This document shows, one piece after another, positions 62,646-64,000 of a stretch of 64,000 bases of DNA. The notes beneath the pieces are model-generated. The model was not told the origin of the DNA and made no database searches. It was given only the letters and a program-made list of their open reading frames with translations. The stretch spans positions 84,149,130-84,213,129 of the forward strand of contig CM060952.1 in the NCBI GenBank assembly GCA_030765055.1, given 5' to 3'. This stretch comes from Mantis religiosa. Its lineage: Eukaryota > Arthropoda > Insecta > Mantodea > Mantidae. Made by a program: the position numbers and the translations under genes. The stretch's first letter is position 1, and each line of letters begins with the position of its first letter.

Positions 62646-62780
62646 AAAAAAGTACGGGTTATCAAGTTATATAAATGTTGTCCAGAATTAACAGGACTTT
62701 AGAGAATATCCACAAAAGGTTTAATAGATAGATTTCATTTCTCAGGAAGATGTTAAACCTAATATAGTTAAATCAAAACC

Positions 62781-63542
62781 ATTAGAGCGATCTTTAAAAA
62801 AATGAAAGGTTTTCTTTTTTTAAACATTTTCTAACAAAAGGGTAGCTTGGGTGGGAGATTTTCTTAAAAAATCTTCGTGTCGTATTCTTGGAAGTTTGGT
62901 TTTCAACCGAATTTTTCTTTTTGAGTCCTACGGATCGCAAACACATACACAAAATTAGTATGTTTTCAAGATTATTAGTTTTTTTTTGGCTCTGGGGTTT
63001 AAACGTATTATTTTGGTGAAATATGCGCATCAATTTCTGGGGTGGAATACTGTTTTGTACCTACTGTACGGACAAATAGTAAACAAACAAGTGATATTTC
63101 AGGTGAAAACATTATTGCACGAGGATGGAAATCTCGCAGTGAAAGAACTGTTACCTAGAAAGCAGTTTGTAAAGATACTAAATGAGCCGTTCATATTTAA
63201 CAAGTGAAACTCTTAAGAAAGTATTCTAAAATGAGTGCATGTCGCAGGAAGACGTAGCTGAAGTGCAGTTCTGTGTCCTTGCCTTTTCACTGCGTGTGTA
63301 AACATGAGTCAGTGTTTCTGGTAAATCTTTTATACTCCCAGGAGCACTCTGCCACGCCTTGGGAACCCGAAATGTACACAGCCTTAAGGAAACCATGTGC
63401 ACGGTCTAAGAACGTACTACCTTATTATTAGCGTTCCTTGTACGCCATCAAATGTTTCTCAATTTCAGTGCTTTACAGGGGTTTTCAAAACCTATCTTGT
63501 CGAATTCCTTCCAGTACCTTTAAAAGTCTTCGTAAAACAAAT
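62781..63542. other. Downstream unc-5 intron, nothing recognised
   Basis: Short frames at 62794-63033 and 62986-63207 are AT-driven. No repeat head was found. Confidence 0.4.
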
Positions 63543-63775
63543 GGCCCGCCTCGGTAGCGTAGATGGTAGCATGTCTGCCTCACGTTCAAGAGGTCCCGAG
63601 TTCGAATCTCGGTCAGGGTGACTTACCTGGATAAGGTTTATCCGGGGTTTTCCCTTATCCAAAAAAAAGACGAATGTCGGGTAGTTCTAAGCTCCATGGA
63701 TCCCGGACACATTTGAGCATCATTTCACCCATTTCATTCACCGTCCGATATGACTTAACGTTGGAGGACGTAAAA
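63543..63775 (+). repeat. SINE-A, full length, close to consensus
   Basis: cccgcctcggtagcgtagat, cccgagttcgaatctcggtc (B box), ggataaggtttatccggggt, agttctaagctccatggatc and cgtccgatatgacttaacgt with ggaggacgt. A short A run (aaaaaaaa) replaces tga in the middle. Confidence 0.93.
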
Positions 63776-64000
63776 TTACCCAAAAAAGAGGACCTTGTCC
63801 GAGGCTTTTCAGATGTACAATAATAGTATAGTTGACCTGTTAATTCCGTTATTTTCTTTGGATTCCTCAACAATCCTAATACTTGAAAAATATAATTACA
63901 TAAGGAACAAAATTTAATTGCAAATTCTTATACAGTGACGCTAATAACAAATCACTTCGCACTTGTTAGATTACACAGGTGATACAGAAATTATGGGCCA
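63776..64000. other. Window end, nothing recognised
   Basis: AT-rich, presumably still unc-5 intron. Confidence 0.4.

Larger units (their letters stand above)
62160..62780 (+). repeat. AT-rich dispersed repeat R, split by SINE-A
   Basis: The left part tttttgacgtagtaagattc, tctatctatcattgtttatc ends at about 62218. The right part resumes after the SINE: tatcaagttatataaatgtt, gtccagaattaacaggactt, gatttcatttctcaggaaga. Confidence 0.6.

Overview
The window reads as nuclear DNA of an arthropod with a large, transposon-rich genome. It is AT-rich, has almost no long open reading frames, and is full of insect-type tRNA-derived SINEs, mariner, PIF/Harbinger, Mutator-like and hAT remnants and very long trinucleotide arrays. 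The repeat style suggests a hemimetabolous insect, perhaps a cockroach or termite (Blattodea). That placement is inference, because no search could be run.

One conserved host gene is supported. It is the 5' part of a netrin receptor gene of the UNC5 family (unc-5), on the + strand. A 5'UTR plus signal-peptide exon (35049-35374, ATG at 35281) ends in phase 1 at a strong donor. The next exon (57662-58081) begins in the matching phase and encodes the linker and the first Ig domain, with the four-cysteine UNC5 pattern. The intron between them is 22,287 bp. The second Ig domain, thrombospondin repeats, transmembrane segment, ZU5 and death domain should lie beyond the right edge. The acceptor at 35048 implies at least one upstream non-coding exon, so an unknown part of 1-35048 may also be intron.

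Layout. 0-3 kb: a DDE transposase remnant interrupted by a Mutator-like element with terminal inverted repeats, then SINEs. 4-12 kb: SINEs, an inverted duplication of a second tRNA-derived repeat, a Copia-type solo LTR. 12.9-16.4 kb: two mariner elements, a hAT-like remnant and a 250-bp CTT array. 17-33 kb: SINEs of three families, a degraded repetitive arthropod protein gene split by a SINE, a perfect short hairpin, a PIF/Harbinger derivative. 34.1-34.7 kb: ATT array. 35.0-35.4 kb: unc-5 first coding exon. 36-57 kb: the intron, with three more mariner-like or related DDE remnants, SINEs, AC, GT, CAT and ATT arrays and a 1.3-kb degenerate CTCTGG minisatellite. 57.7-58.1 kb: unc-5 Ig exon. 58.8-64 kb: a second copy of the first mariner family, a LINE fragment, and nested SINEs.

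I saw no CRISPR array, operon, phage or other prokaryotic system, and no convincing new enzymatic system. The most informative signals are the unc-5 exon pair, the internally deleted mariners (in two families the same type of event, in one family shared by two copies), the nested insertions with target duplications, and the minisatellite.
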